DNA of 14,980 nt, taken from NCBI GenBank assembly GCA_030530045.1, contig JAUMVS010000018.1:3213-18192 (forward strand). The letters run 5' to 3'. Position numbers and translations under genes: made by a program. Below, one piece after another: positions 1-7,604 of the stretch (the first letter of the stretch is position 1; each line of letters opens with the position of its first letter). Under the pieces are notes generated by a model. The model did not search any database. It was not told where the DNA came from and worked only from the letters and a program-made list of their open reading frames with translations. The DNA comes from Phoenicibacter congonensis. Lineage in GTDB: Bacteria; Actinomycetota; Coriobacteriia; Coriobacteriales; Eggerthellaceae.

Positions 1-2
1 GT

Positions 3-743
3 TTAATTTGATGCGTCTTGCTCTTCGTTTTTGGCAGCTTGGCGCATTTGTTTTAGGATTGCGCGTTGCTTTTCGCGTTTGCTGGCGTAGGCTTTTTTCT
101 CGTCGCGCTTCTTTTGCAACTTAGCTTCGCGCTCTTGCAGAAGTTTTTCTTTAATTGCTTTCGCTCGCTTTTTTTCAGCTTCCGCTTCTGCTTTTGACGG
201 AAGGCACCCGCAGTACCCCTGGCGATAGAGCCCTTCTTCTTTTGCCCTGCGCTGTGCCTCGCGAAATTGGCTTGAGTAATCTTCGTAAAAGCACTCGATG
301 CCCGCATTTTCGCAAGCCGCGATCAACTCTTCTTTAATAGTTAGCGTGTATTGATAGGGGCTGATTGTGAGCGTTGTGCCAAGCCCCGCATAGCCGTGTT
401 CTTTTGCGAACTTTGCGGCGTGCGCGAAACGAATTTTGTAGCATTTCCTGCAACGATGTGGTTTTTGCGCGAGCAACCCAGCGGTTGCTTCTTTCCATTC
501 TTCAGGAGCATATGTGTCTTCAATAAACTTAACGTCGTTTTTCTTGCACCAATCTCGAATCGTGTCTCGACGATGTTCATATTCCTCAGCAGGCGCGATG
601 TTTGAGTTCGAATAAAAAACCACTGGCTCAATTCCGCGCTCGCGCAAGATGCGAATTGGCTCTAGTGAGCATGGCCCGCAGCATGCGTGTAGCAGGAACT
701 TTTTTGCTGCCTGAGTGTCTTTCTTCGTCTCGTTCATGGTCAT
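3..743 (-). CDS. queH: Epoxyqueuosine reductase QueH
   Basis: Catalyses the last step of queuosine synthesis, reducing epoxyqueuosine to queuosine in tRNA; it is the cobalamin-independent alternative to QueG and acts in the cytoplasm. The 246-residue protein has the family's Cys signatures: CCGPC at residues 21-25 (with preceding LLHA), CRKC at 98-101 and YCGC at 177-180; in the family such Cys pairs ligate an iron-sulfur cluster. SPYQ at 128-131 also fits. The core ends near residue 185, followed by about 60 residues rich in Lys, Glu, Arg and Ala that look like a charged helix or coiled coil, an extension beyond the usual QueH length. Two start codons are possible, ATG at 743 or ATG at 737, and neither has a clear Shine-Dalgarno. 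It is divergent from tgt, the other queuosine gene here, which supports the call. The gene ends at the window edge, so its downstream partner is not visible. Confidence 0.93.
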   Translation of the reverse strand: MTMNETKKDTQAAKKFLLHACCGPCSLEPIRILRERGIEPVVFYSNSNIAPAEEYEHRRDTIRDWCKKNDVKFIEDTYAPEEWKEATAGLLAQKPHRCRKCYKIRFAHAAKFAKEHGYAGLGTTLTISPYQYTLTIKEELIAACENAGIECFYEDYSSQFREAQRRAKEEGLYRQGYCGCLPSKAEAEAEKKRAKAIKEKLLQEREAKLQKKRDEKKAYASKREKQRAILKQMRQAAKNEEQDASN

Positions 744-745
744 AA

Positions 746-753
746 ATTATAAT
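746..753. promoter_or_regulatory. Palindromic -10-like element between queH and tgt
   Basis: The 47-bp gap between the divergent genes holds ATTATAAT, which is its own reverse complement, so a perfect TATAAT reads on both strands. On the + strand (748-753) it would start tgt mRNA near position 760, about 30 nt before the ATG. On the - strand it lies only 3-8 bp from the upstream queH ATG, which would give a nearly leaderless or internally starting transcript. No good -35 was found on either strand, so this is a tentative promoter call. Confidence 0.4.
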
Positions 754-790
754 TTAGCAGCTAATAAATGATTTAATTTGAGAGGAAACG

Positions 791-1936
791 ATGGCTCTTT
801 TTGATTGTCACATCGACGGAACTTGCGGGCACGCTCGCGCTTTGACATATGAAACGGCGCACGGGAATTTCCAAACGCCAATGTTTATGCCGGTGGGAAC
901 TGCCGCAACCGTCAAAGGCATCACCCCAAAAGAGCTTCGCGAGCTCGACTCCCAAGTTGTGCTTGCCAACACCTACCACCTCTCAATGCGCCCAGGTGCC
1001 GACCTCGTGGAAGAGGCTGGCGGCGTGCATAAATTCATGAATTACGACGGCCCAATGCTCACCGACAGCGGTGGCTTCCAGGTGTTTTCTCTTGCTGACA
1101 CAGTGAAACTCGATGATGACGGCGTTCAATTTCAAAGCATCTATGACGGTCATCGCGTCAAATGGACGCCAGAGAAAAACATGGAAATTCAGCAGAAGAT
1201 CGGCGCTGACATCGTGATGCAGCTTGACCAATGCGCGCCTTACCCTGCTGAGCGTGACTTCGTTGCTCGCGCTGTTGACTATTCTTCTGCCTGGGCAAAG
1301 CGTTGTTTGGCGGCACACACTAAAGAAGATCAAACGCTTTTTGGCATAGTGCAAGGTGGCATGCACCTTGATTTGCGCTTGAAGTCAATCAATTCGCTCA
1401 TTGAGATTGAAGACGAAAGCCTCAGCAACGGCGGCCGCCGCTTTGGTGGTTTTGGAATTGGCGGCTATTCCGTTGGTGAGAGCCATGAAACTATGTTTGA
1501 AACGCTTGGCGATGTTGCTCGTGCTCTTCCAGACGATCGCCCTCGTTATTTGATGGGCGTCGGCAACCCAACAACGCTTGTTCGTGCAGTGGGCGAGGGC
1601 GTTGACATGTTTGACTGTGTTCTTCCAACGAGAACTGCCCGCATGGGAACTGCTTTTTCATCGACTGGTCGCATGAACATGCGCAACGCTAAGTTTGCCC
1701 ATGACTTCACTCCGCTTGACCACGAGTGCCATTGCTACACTTGCCAAAACTTCACTCGTGCCTACATCCGCCATCTTGTTAAGCAAAACGAAATGCTTGG
1801 CAGCATCCTGCTTTCGATGCATAACATTCATTTCTTGCTTGACCTCATGCGCCGCGCTCGCGCTGCTGTCCTTGATGGCACCTACGATGAGTTCCTCTCC
1901 AATTGGATGAATTCAGAAGCTGCAAACGATTACTAA
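791..1936 (+). CDS. tgt: tRNA-guanine transglycosylase (Tgt)
   Basis: Exchanges guanine 34 in the anticodon of GUN tRNAs (Asp, Asn, His, Tyr) for a 7-deazaguanine, the committed tRNA step of queuosine formation. The 381-residue length is normal for bacterial Tgt. Visible motifs: DSGGFQVFSL at 92-101 with the conserved active-site Asp92, LDQCAPYPA at 145-153, GGYSVGE at 224-230, VDMFDCVLPTR at 271-281 with nucleophile Asp275, and the zinc site Cys313, Cys315, Cys318 and His344. Val228 and Cys148 match the bacterial preQ1-type pocket rather than the eukaryotic queuine-type pocket (Gly and Val there), so preQ1 is the likely substrate, consistent with a downstream need for QueH. GAGAGG at 781-786 is a good ribosome binding site for the ATG. 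No terminator directly follows; the first convincing one is at 2117-2144. Confidence 0.97.
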   Translation: MALFDCHIDGTCGHARALTYETAHGNFQTPMFMPVGTAATVKGITPKELRELDSQVVLANTYHLSMRPGADLVEEAGGVHKFMNYDGPMLTDSGGFQVFSLADTVKLDDDGVQFQSIYDGHRVKWTPEKNMEIQQKIGADIVMQLDQCAPYPAERDFVARAVDYSSAWAKRCLAAHTKEDQTLFGIVQGGMHLDLRLKSINSLIEIEDESLSNGGRRFGGFGIGGYSVGESHETMFETLGDVARALPDDRPRYLMGVGNPTTLVRAVGEGVDMFDCVLPTRTARMGTAFSSTGRMNMRNAKFAHDFTPLDHECHCYTCQNFTRAYIRHLVKQNEMLGSILLSMHNIHFLLDLMRRARAAVLDGTYDEFLSNWMNSEAANDY

Positions 1937-2050
1937 AAAGAGGCATGCTCTAACGATTTTGTAGCCTGTCACTTTTATTTTCATCTTTACATTTCGCGGC
2001 ATCTCGCGGAAAACGTTTCGTCATTTACGCTTTGAGGGTTTTCAAAATAA

Positions 2051-2079
2051 TTCACGCTGGTAAAATTGATGTTTAGATT
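2051..2079 (+). promoter_or_regulatory. Candidate promoter of the rhodanese lipoprotein gene
   Basis: TTCACG (2051-2056) and TAGATT (2074-2079) each match four of six consensus bases and are separated by exactly 17 bp. Transcription would start near 2086, giving a leader of about 95 nt. The 245-bp gap from the tgt stop to the lipoprotein start otherwise holds a weak bulged hairpin at 1992-2012 without a T-run, and the elements listed separately. Confidence 0.35.
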
Positions 2080-2090
2080 CAAAAGAATCT
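2075..2090. repeat. Inverted repeat AGATTC-AAAA-GAATCT
   Basis: Perfect 6-bp inverted repeat with a 4-bp centre. It overlaps the candidate -10 element at 2074-2079, so it could be an operator, or form a small hairpin at the 5' end of the leader. It is not followed by a T-run long enough for a terminator. Confidence 0.35.
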
Positions 2091-2116
2091 TTCTGCGTAA
2101 GTGTTCTCACATTCTG

Positions 2117-2144
2117 CATTCGGTCTCACTGACCGATGTTTTTT
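2117..2144 (+). terminator. Intrinsic terminator, possibly a leader attenuator
   Basis: CAT-(T)-CGGTC, loop TCACT, GACCG-ATG makes an 8-bp stem with one bulged T, followed directly by six Ts (2139-2144). It may end the tgt transcript. However, it sits only 24 bp before the lipoprotein ribosome binding site, which leaves little room for a promoter downstream of it. It therefore probably lies in the lipoprotein mRNA leader, where it could act as an attenuator. Confidence 0.65.
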
Positions 2145-2181
2145 CATTTATTTCATTTCATTAATTTCAGGAGGGAATTAC

Positions 2182-3054
2182 ATGACATTAACAAAGAAGT
2201 CTGTAAGCGCATTAATTGCACTCGCACTTTGTTTCGGTGTTGCACTTGGTCTTGTTGGTTGCTCATCGGGCTCTTCTTCAACCGATAGCTCAAAATCTTC
2301 AAGCACTGAGGTAAAGGAAGTCACAATGACAAAAGAGTCTGTAGACTCACTCAAAGGTTCAGTTGGTAAATCTGACGTTGTATTCCTCGACGTTCGCAAA
2401 GCTGACGACTACAAAGCTGGTCACATCATTGGCGCAATCAACGCCGACATGGACAAAGCTAAGGAAGGCGACAACGAAGCTGGCCTCGAGACAATGAAAC
2501 AGGTCATCTCCGACAACAAACTTGGCGACCAGAAGCTCGTTCTCGTTTGCTACTCAGGCAACAAATATGCTCAGGCTGGCACAAACATCTTGAGCGCTCT
2601 TGGCTATGACATGAGCAAAGTTGTAACTCTTGAGGGCGGCATGAAAGCTTGGAACGAGGCAGGTCTTGCAACAGCAACTGAGGTTACAGAAGTAACAATG
2701 ACTCAGGAAGCTATCGATACTGCTAAATCTGAGGTTGGAAGCTCTGACGTTGTATTCCTCGACGTTCGCAAAGCTGACGACTACAAAGCTGGCCACATTG
2801 AGGGCGCAATCAACGCCGACATGGATAAAGCAAAAGATGGCGACACAACTGACGGTCTTGTAACAATGAGCAAAGCTCTCAGCGACAACAAGATCACCGA
2901 CAAGAAACTCGTTCTCGTTTGCTACTCAGGCAAAAAATATGCTCAGGCTGCAACAAACACCCTGAACGCTCTTGGCTACGACATGAGCAAAGTTGTTACA
3001 CTCGAGGGTGGCATGAAAGCCTGGACAGAGGCTGGAAACTCAACAGTACAGTAG
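2182..3054 (+). CDS. Tandem-rhodanese lipoprotein
   Basis: Predicted 290-residue lipoprotein anchored outside the membrane and carrying two rhodanese (sulfurtransferase-fold) domains. The start at 2182 is chosen because AGGAGGG (2169-2175) lies 6 nt upstream and the protein then opens with a typical signal: basic n-region, hydrophobic core, and lipobox LVGC with Cys27. A Ser-rich linker precedes two copies of a 124-residue unit (43-166 and 167-290). Each has FLDVRKADDYKAGHI, a CYSG-x-KYA active-site loop (Cys123 and Cys247) and an EGGMKAW ending. Both catalytic Cys are present, so both domains may be active as sulfurtransferases or thiol carriers; the substrate is unknown. Such domains are also used in extracytoplasmic sulfur or selenium handling. 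An in-frame GTG at 2101 is open but would bury the signal peptide, so it is rejected. The gene stands alone and ends at a strong terminator. Confidence 0.88.
   Translation: MTLTKKSVSALIALALCFGVALGLVGCSSGSSSTDSSKSSSTEVKEVTMTKESVDSLKGSVGKSDVVFLDVRKADDYKAGHIIGAINADMDKAKEGDNEAGLETMKQVISDNKLGDQKLVLVCYSGNKYAQAGTNILSALGYDMSKVVTLEGGMKAWNEAGLATATEVTEVTMTQEAIDTAKSEVGSSDVVFLDVRKADDYKAGHIEGAINADMDKAKDGDTTDGLVTMSKALSDNKITDKKLVLVCYSGKKYAQAATNTLNALGYDMSKVVTLEGGMKAWTEAGNSTVQ
2308..3051 (+). repeat. 372-bp tandem duplication inside the rhodanese gene
   Basis: Unit 1 is 2308-2679 and unit 2 is 2680-3051, offset by exactly 372 bp (124 codons). The DNA at 2371-2420 and 2743-2792 is identical over 50 bases, including third codon positions, and the stretches around the two active-site loops and the GGMKAW segments differ at only a few bases. 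This points to a recent duplication or ongoing gene conversion. Confidence 0.9.
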
Positions 3055-3086
3055 TTTTTTATTAAAACAAACACTTACGTAAAGAA

Positions 3087-3120
3087 AAGGGGTTGGCGAA
3101 TTGCCAGCCCCTTCGTTTTT
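3087..3120. terminator. Strong bidirectional terminator
   Basis: An 11-bp stem (3087-3097 with 3103-3113, one G-T pair) with loop GAATT is followed on the + strand by CG and five Ts. On the - strand the stem is followed by TTTTCTTT. It fits termination of the rhodanese gene and of the convergent phosphoglucomutase gene. Confidence 0.9.
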
Positions 3121-3197
3121 GCTTTTGGGTTTTTTCTGAAGTTGTTTTAACACGAACTTTTTGCGGAATGCTCTTTTTGGGAATTCCACGGAGTCAG

Positions 3198-3234
3198 AGG
3201 TCTTCGTAAGCTAGACCTTCCTGAATAAATTCAG
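3198..3234. repeat. Two adjacent small inverted repeats after pgm
   Basis: AGGTCT (3198-3203) pairs with AGACCT (3213-3218), and CTGAAT (3221-3226) pairs with ATTCAG (3229-3234) around AA. They lie in the 3' untranslated part of the phosphoglucomutase message. Neither is followed by a T-run on the - strand, so they may only stabilise the 3' end or have no role. Confidence 0.3.
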
Positions 3235-3251
3235 TTTTGCCCTACAGTGCA

Positions 3252-4964
3252 TTAGTTAAAGAAAGACTTTACAGAAGTGTTTAAGCTTTCAAGTTTCTCT
3301 TCTGCTTCAGCCGCACTCTTTCCAGAAACGAAAGTGTATGCCTTAATTTTTGGCTCGGTGCCACTTGGGCGAATGATGACTTTGTCGCCACCTTTCAAAT
3401 CGAACTGTAAAACATTGATGATTGGCAGGAGTTGTTTTATTCCGTCATGCGAGTTCACAATGCTCATTTCTGTTTCTTGTGAGTAATCGGTGAAGCTCAC
3501 AACTGCTTTGCCGTCGATTTCCTTTGGAGCATTTTCGCGCAGGTCAAGCATGATGTCGGCCATCTTTTGGGCACCATCGGCACCAGGGAACGAAAAACTC
3601 TGCGTTGCATTTTTGTAATAGCCAAACTGTTCGTAAAGAGCAACAAGCTCATCAATCAAGTCTTTGCCTTTAGCTGCAGCTTTAGCGGCCATGTCGCAAA
3701 TCGCAACAGTTGTTGAAACTGAGTCTTTGTCTCGAACGTGCGTGCCAATCAAATAGCCATAGGACTCCTCGAAGCCCATCACGAAGCGATCCTTCTTGTC
3801 GTTTTGCTCAAGAAGCGTGATTTGCTCGCCGATGTATTTAAAGCCAGTTGGCACTCTGCGAAGCTCAAAGCCAAAGTGCTTTGCAATTGCATCAGCCATC
3901 GAGCTTGACACCAACGTCGTGCAGAAAACTTTATCTTTAATTTCGTCTTCTGTAAATTGGCTAGCAAAGTGATTCATGAGCAAAAGACCAACTTCGTTAC
4001 CTGTTACAAGCACTGTTTCACCGTTGTGGTTAACTGCAATACCCGTGCGGTCAGCATCAGGGTCGGTAGCAAGCAGCAGGTCAGGGTGAACCTCTTCTGC
4101 AAGTTTAATTGCAAGTTCAAGTGCTGCGCGTTCCTCTGGGTTAGGGGAAGGGCAGGTTGGGAAGTTGCCATCAGGGTTCTTCTGCTCCTCTACAATTGCA
4201 ACATCAGTAACGCCGAGAGAGTCGAGTGCTTTAGTTACAGGCTCGAGACCTGTGCCGTTAAGCGGTGTGTAGACGAGGCGGAGCTTTTTTATGGCTTCCG
4301 CATCAACGTTTGGCACGTTTGCGACTGCATCTTTAACAAAGCTGTCGACACATTCGTCGTCAATCCATTTAATAATGCCCTGCTCGACACCCTCGTTGAA
4401 ATCCATCTCTTTGATGCCTTCAAAGTAATCAAGCTTGTTGATTGCGTCGGAAATGTCCTTTGCTACCTGCGAAGTGATTTGGCATCCGAGGTTGTTGAAC
4501 ACTTTGTAGCCGTTATATTGCGCAGGATTGTGGCTTGCGGTGATGCAAATTCCAGCTTCGCATCCAAGATGCTGCGTTGCATAGGCAAGCGCTGGAGTTG
4601 GCTCAAGTCGTGGATAAACGAAAGCCTGAACTCCGTTAGCAGCCAAAACAGAGGCTGTGATTTCTGTGAATTTTTCGCCTTTGTTGCGCGAGTCGTGCGC
4701 AATTGCAACCTTTGGATTTTCATAATTTGCATTCAAATAATCGGCCAATCCTTGAGTTGCGCGAGCAACTGTGTAGCGATTCATGCGATTTGTGCCAGGT
4801 CCAATTATTCCGCGAAGACCGGCAGTTCCGAACTCGAGGTCTTTGAAAAACGCGTCTTTAAGTGCGTCCTCATCTTTATTTTCTAGCCAGGTTAGAAGCG
4901 TTTTCTTCATGTTCTCGCACTGGGTGTTTTCAGCCCAATGCTGAGCCTTTGAATTAATATCCAT
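3252..4964 (-). CDS. pgm: Phosphoglucomutase / phosphomannomutase family enzyme
   Basis: Interconverts hexose 1-phosphate and hexose 6-phosphate, linking glycolysis to the sugar nucleotides used for cell-wall and surface glycans; cytoplasmic. The 570-residue protein shows all four domains of the alpha-D-phosphohexomutase superfamily: substrate loop GTAGLRG at 46-52, ITASHNP at 141-147 with phosphoserine Ser144, metal loop DPDADR at 301-306, sugar-specificity loop GFEES at 397-401, and phosphate-binding RPSGTEPK at 532-539. The length and GFEESYGYL fit the PgcA/PGM2-like group, where glucose 1-phosphate is the usual main substrate, but activity on mannose or deoxyribose phosphates cannot be excluded. 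The ATG at 4964 has only a weak purine-rich ribosome binding site. It is convergent with the rhodanese gene and divergent from the ABC operon. Confidence 0.95.
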   Translation of the reverse strand: MDINSKAQHWAENTQCENMKKTLLTWLENKDEDALKDAFFKDLEFGTAGLRGIIGPGTNRMNRYTVARATQGLADYLNANYENPKVAIAHDSRNKGEKFTEITASVLAANGVQAFVYPRLEPTPALAYATQHLGCEAGICITASHNPAQYNGYKVFNNLGCQITSQVAKDISDAINKLDYFEGIKEMDFNEGVEQGIIKWIDDECVDSFVKDAVANVPNVDAEAIKKLRLVYTPLNGTGLEPVTKALDSLGVTDVAIVEEQKNPDGNFPTCPSPNPEERAALELAIKLAEEVHPDLLLATDPDADRTGIAVNHNGETVLVTGNEVGLLLMNHFASQFTEDEIKDKVFCTTLVSSSMADAIAKHFGFELRRVPTGFKYIGEQITLLEQNDKKDRFVMGFEESYGYLIGTHVRDKDSVSTTVAICDMAAKAAAKGKDLIDELVALYEQFGYYKNATQSFSFPGADGAQKMADIMLDLRENAPKEIDGKAVVSFTDYSQETEMSIVNSHDGIKQLLPIINVLQFDLKGGDKVIIRPSGTEPKIKAYTFVSGKSAAEAEEKLESLNTSVKSFFN

Positions 4965-5003
4965 TTCTTCATCTTTCTTTTTCGGGTTGACGATTTATGC
5001 ATG

Positions 5004-5012
5004 ATTATCTCA
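5004..5012 (-). promoter_or_regulatory. Candidate extended -10 promoter of pgm
   Basis: On the - strand TGAGATAAT reads as an extended -10 (TG, one base, GATAAT), placing the start near 4997 and giving a leader of about 33 nt. No good -35 is present, as is common for extended -10 promoters. Confidence 0.3.
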
Positions 5013-5031
5013 CGCAAGCGGCGCAAACGCA

Positions 5032-5037
5032 TACAAT
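5032..5037 (+). promoter_or_regulatory. Candidate -10 of the ABC exporter operon
   Basis: TACAAT matches five of six -10 bases and would start transcription near 5044, about 29 nt before the ATPase ATG. The expected -35 position carries only a poor match (CTCACG). Confidence 0.35.
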
Positions 5038-5072
5038 TAGAGCGTTCTTTTTTGATTTATGAAAGGTGCAGC

Positions 5073-5825
5073 ATGCCTGATTCCCAAACCCCAGTTTTAG
5101 AAGTTAAAAATTATTGCAAACGCTACGGAAGTAAAGTTGTCGTTCCTGACCTTTCGCTTACAGTAGATGAAGGCGACGTTTTTGGCTACATCGGCCACAA
5201 CGGCGCTGGCAAAACGACTCTCATTCGCTCTATCGTCGGCACTCATTCAATTGATGGCGGCAAAATCACCGTTTGCGGCCACGACGTGCAAACTGAGCCT
5301 GTAGCTTGCAAATCTCTCATTGCCTACGTCCCTGACAACCCCGACATTTACAACTTCATGACGGGCATTGCCTACCTAAATTTCATCGCCGACATGTTCA
5401 ATGTTGGAGCGCAAGAGCGTCAAGCAAAAATTGCGGAATATTCTGAGCGTCTTGGAATTCAAGATGCGCTTGGTGACCAGGTTGGGACCTATTCTCACGG
5501 CATGCGTCAGAAGCTGGTTTTGATTAGCGCTTTTTTGCATGGGCCAAAACTTCTCGTTCTCGACGAGCCATTCGTCGGTCTTGACCCTGCCGCTTCTCAT
5601 GAACTAAAGCTCATGATGGCAGAAATTGCATCTCGCGGTTCTGCTGTTTTCTTCTCGTCTCACGTGCTTGAAGTCGTTGAAAAGCTCTGCAACAAAATTG
5701 CAATTCTTAAAGCTGGCGAGCTCATTGCTTCAGGCAACACCGATGATGTTAAAGGCGACCAAAGCCTTGAAGATGTCTTCCTTGAGCTCATTAAAGAGTC
5801 TCAGAATTCAGAAGCTGTGGCTTAA
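5073..5825 (+). CDS. ABC transporter ATPase (EcsA-like)
   Basis: Nucleotide-binding subunit that would drive the permease encoded 17 bp downstream. The 250-residue protein has Walker A GHNGAGKTT at 41-49, signature SHGMRQ at 141-146, Walker B LLVLDE at 160-165, a D-loop GLDP, and switch His197. The Q-loop position reads VPDNPDIY, with Asp88 where most ABC ATPases have Gln; from memory this is a feature of the EcsA-like exporter group. The start at 5073 is preferred because GAAAGG lies 6 nt upstream and the homologous region begins right after it. An in-frame ATG at 5001 would add 24 basic residues and lies upstream of the likely promoter. The substrate is unknown; Ecs-type systems in Bacillus and Staphylococcus affect secretion and intramembrane proteolysis. 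Confidence 0.92.
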   Translation: MPDSQTPVLEVKNYCKRYGSKVVVPDLSLTVDEGDVFGYIGHNGAGKTTLIRSIVGTHSIDGGKITVCGHDVQTEPVACKSLIAYVPDNPDIYNFMTGIAYLNFIADMFNVGAQERQAKIAEYSERLGIQDALGDQVGTYSHGMRQKLVLISAFLHGPKLLVLDEPFVGLDPAASHELKLMMAEIASRGSAVFFSSHVLEVVEKLCNKIAILKAGELIASGNTDDVKGDQSLEDVFLELIKESQNSEAVA

Positions 5826-5842
5826 GGGTTAGCGAGACAAAC

Positions 5843-7492
5843 ATGGCTAACACAAACTCAGTTCCAAATACATTTGTTGCTTTTAAGAGGCTCGTTGGCG
5901 TGCAGGTAACGGCAATGCTTCGAAGCTCTGGCCTCGTTAAAGGAAAAACTTCTGACACAGCTGTTTTTTCACTTGTAATCAGAATTCTTACAAATGCAGG
6001 CTACCTTCTCGCGATGTCAATCATTGCAGGTTTGCTTGGTTTTTTTATTGCAACGATGATGCCCGATTTTCTGCCTGCAATACTCACGCTTTACACGTTT
6101 ATCATTGCCTTTGGAATCGGCTTCTCTAAATCGGCAAGTGCGCTTTTTGGCTCGCAGGATTACGAACTCACGCAATCGCTACCAGTTTCCACTAAAGTAG
6201 TAGTCTTCTCGAAGGTTTTTTCGACGTACATCATTCTCGTTGTTTGTAACATCTTTATTGTTTTGCCGATGTGTCTACCACTTTTAGGCGTCATTAAATG
6301 CGGTGCAATTTTCTGGCTGAGCGTTGTTGCTGCAATCCTTTTCAGTCAATGCGTCCCAATGGCACTCGCGCTGCTCGTTGGCTTTTTGCTTTCGCTCTTT
6401 GTTAGACGATTCAAGTTTTCTGGCATCGTCTCCATTCTTGCCGGCGTAATTGTCGTCGTTGCAATCTTTGGACTTAGCATCGCTCTGAATTCTGGCAACA
6501 TCACATTCCAGGCTCTATTTGGGGCTCTTGGTGTGGTTCGCGACGTTTTGGTTGTTTACCCTTTGGCCGCCTGGCTTGAAGTTGCACTGCTTCAGAATTC
6601 TGCTGCTGGTCTTCTCTTGTTCGTTGCGTCTTCTGCCATTGTGCTATTTGTTGCAATTGCAGTTTTGGCTCGTTGTTACATGAGCGCAAACAGCGCAGTT
6701 GCAAAGTCCTATCACAATAAAAAACTCAACATCGAAGAGACCGAACTCAAATCAAACAAGCCTCTCAAAGCCCTTTTAGCGAAAGAGTTCAAGGTTCTTT
6801 TCAACTCTCAAGACCTTGCCATTAACGTGCTTTTTGCCGACATAATCATGATTGTGGTCGCTGTTGCGATTGGAGTTTTTGGCTTAGCAACTGTCACGAA
6901 TCTTGTTCTCGGGGGTAAATATACCGCTGATGAACTTGAAACGATGGCTGGTGTTTTCAGGCAAGTAATTCCATGGTTCTTCATGATTTTCTTGATGGGT
7001 AAGTCGACCTGCTACTACGGCATTTCGCTCGAAGGAAGGACGGCTTGGATCAACTCAACTTTACCTGTTCCTTCAAAAACGATTCTATTCTCGAAGATTT
7101 TGCTTAATTTAATTGACACAGTGGTCATCACTATTTTCTGTGCGATTTTCTTGGTCGTGACGGACAGCATTGAAGTTTTTGAAGCATTTCAAATCATCGT
7201 AGTTTGTCCTTCTTTCTTTTTCGCTGTGAGTGCAGCTGGTCTTTACTTTGACGCAAAAAAGCCATTTTTCGACTGGATTAAGCCAAAGGAGCTAACTAAC
7301 AAGCCGGGCCTCGCAATTATTTCGCTTGTTTCGCTTGCCCTAATTGCTGTTTGTGCTTTCGTTGCTGTCATTTCCGCCATTACTCTTGGTGGCGCAGGGG
7401 CATTCGTGGTATCTCTTGTTTTGTCTGCTGTTGCTCTTTTTGTAGGAAAACTCTTCCTCGACAAGGCAAGTTGCATCCCGTTTTACTGCTAA
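5843..7492 (+). CDS. ABC-2 type exporter permease, about 12 TM
   Basis: Membrane partner of the upstream ATPase, in the same operon and 17 bp away. The 549-residue protein has about 12 hydrophobic segments, for example near 53-72, 78-95, 122-147, 152-185, 194-214, 255-285, 333-360, 370-392, 420-442 and 453-472, with two more in 493-543. It carries the pattern LFGSQDYELTQSLPVS at 101-116, seen in large ABC-2/EcsB-like permeases just before the third segment. A similar LPVP-SK-ILFSK pattern recurs near residue 407, suggesting the two halves arose by duplication. The ATG at 5843 has only a weak ribosome binding site, so translation may be coupled to the ATPase. The transported substrate cannot be told; lipid, peptide or drug export are all possible. 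Confidence 0.85.
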   Translation: MANTNSVPNTFVAFKRLVGVQVTAMLRSSGLVKGKTSDTAVFSLVIRILTNAGYLLAMSIIAGLLGFFIATMMPDFLPAILTLYTFIIAFGIGFSKSASALFGSQDYELTQSLPVSTKVVVFSKVFSTYIILVVCNIFIVLPMCLPLLGVIKCGAIFWLSVVAAILFSQCVPMALALLVGFLLSLFVRRFKFSGIVSILAGVIVVVAIFGLSIALNSGNITFQALFGALGVVRDVLVVYPLAAWLEVALLQNSAAGLLLFVASSAIVLFVAIAVLARCYMSANSAVAKSYHNKKLNIEETELKSNKPLKALLAKEFKVLFNSQDLAINVLFADIIMIVVAVAIGVFGLATVTNLVLGGKYTADELETMAGVFRQVIPWFFMIFLMGKSTCYYGISLEGRTAWINSTLPVPSKTILFSKILLNLIDTVVITIFCAIFLVVTDSIEVFEAFQIIVVCPSFFFAVSAAGLYFDAKKPFFDWIKPKELTNKPGLAIISLVSLALIAVCAFVAVISAITLGGAGAFVVSLVLSAVALFVGKLFLDKASCIPFYC

Positions 7493-7535
7493 GAGTTCAA
7501 TTACAACTAAATCGCAGTTACATCAAAAATTTAAG

Positions 7536-7566
7536 GGCTGCCTTCCTCAATGAAGGCAGCCTTTTT
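7536..7566 (+). terminator. Intrinsic terminator of the ABC exporter operon
   Basis: Perfect 10-bp stem GGCTGCCTTC (7536-7545) with GAAGGCAGCC (7552-7561), loop CTCAAT, then five Ts. It closes the exporter operon and isolates it from the pilus locus. Confidence 0.93.
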
Positions 7567-7604
7567 AAATGCAAATTTTGCGTAACCATGTTCATTTTTC
7601 TAAC

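Noticed and set aside
2101..2181. Upstream GTG start for the rhodanese lipoprotein
   Set aside because: It would add 27 residues before a clear signal peptide and read through the terminator hairpin; the AGGAGGG site fits ATG 2182.
2308..3051. CRISPR-like or satellite repeat
   Set aside because: There are only two in-frame copies of a 372-bp coding unit, with no spacers.
3957..4886. 309-codon open frame on the + strand
   Set aside because: It lies wholly antisense to the phosphoglucomutase gene, has no ribosome binding site or recognisable domain, and the opposite strand carries all family motifs.
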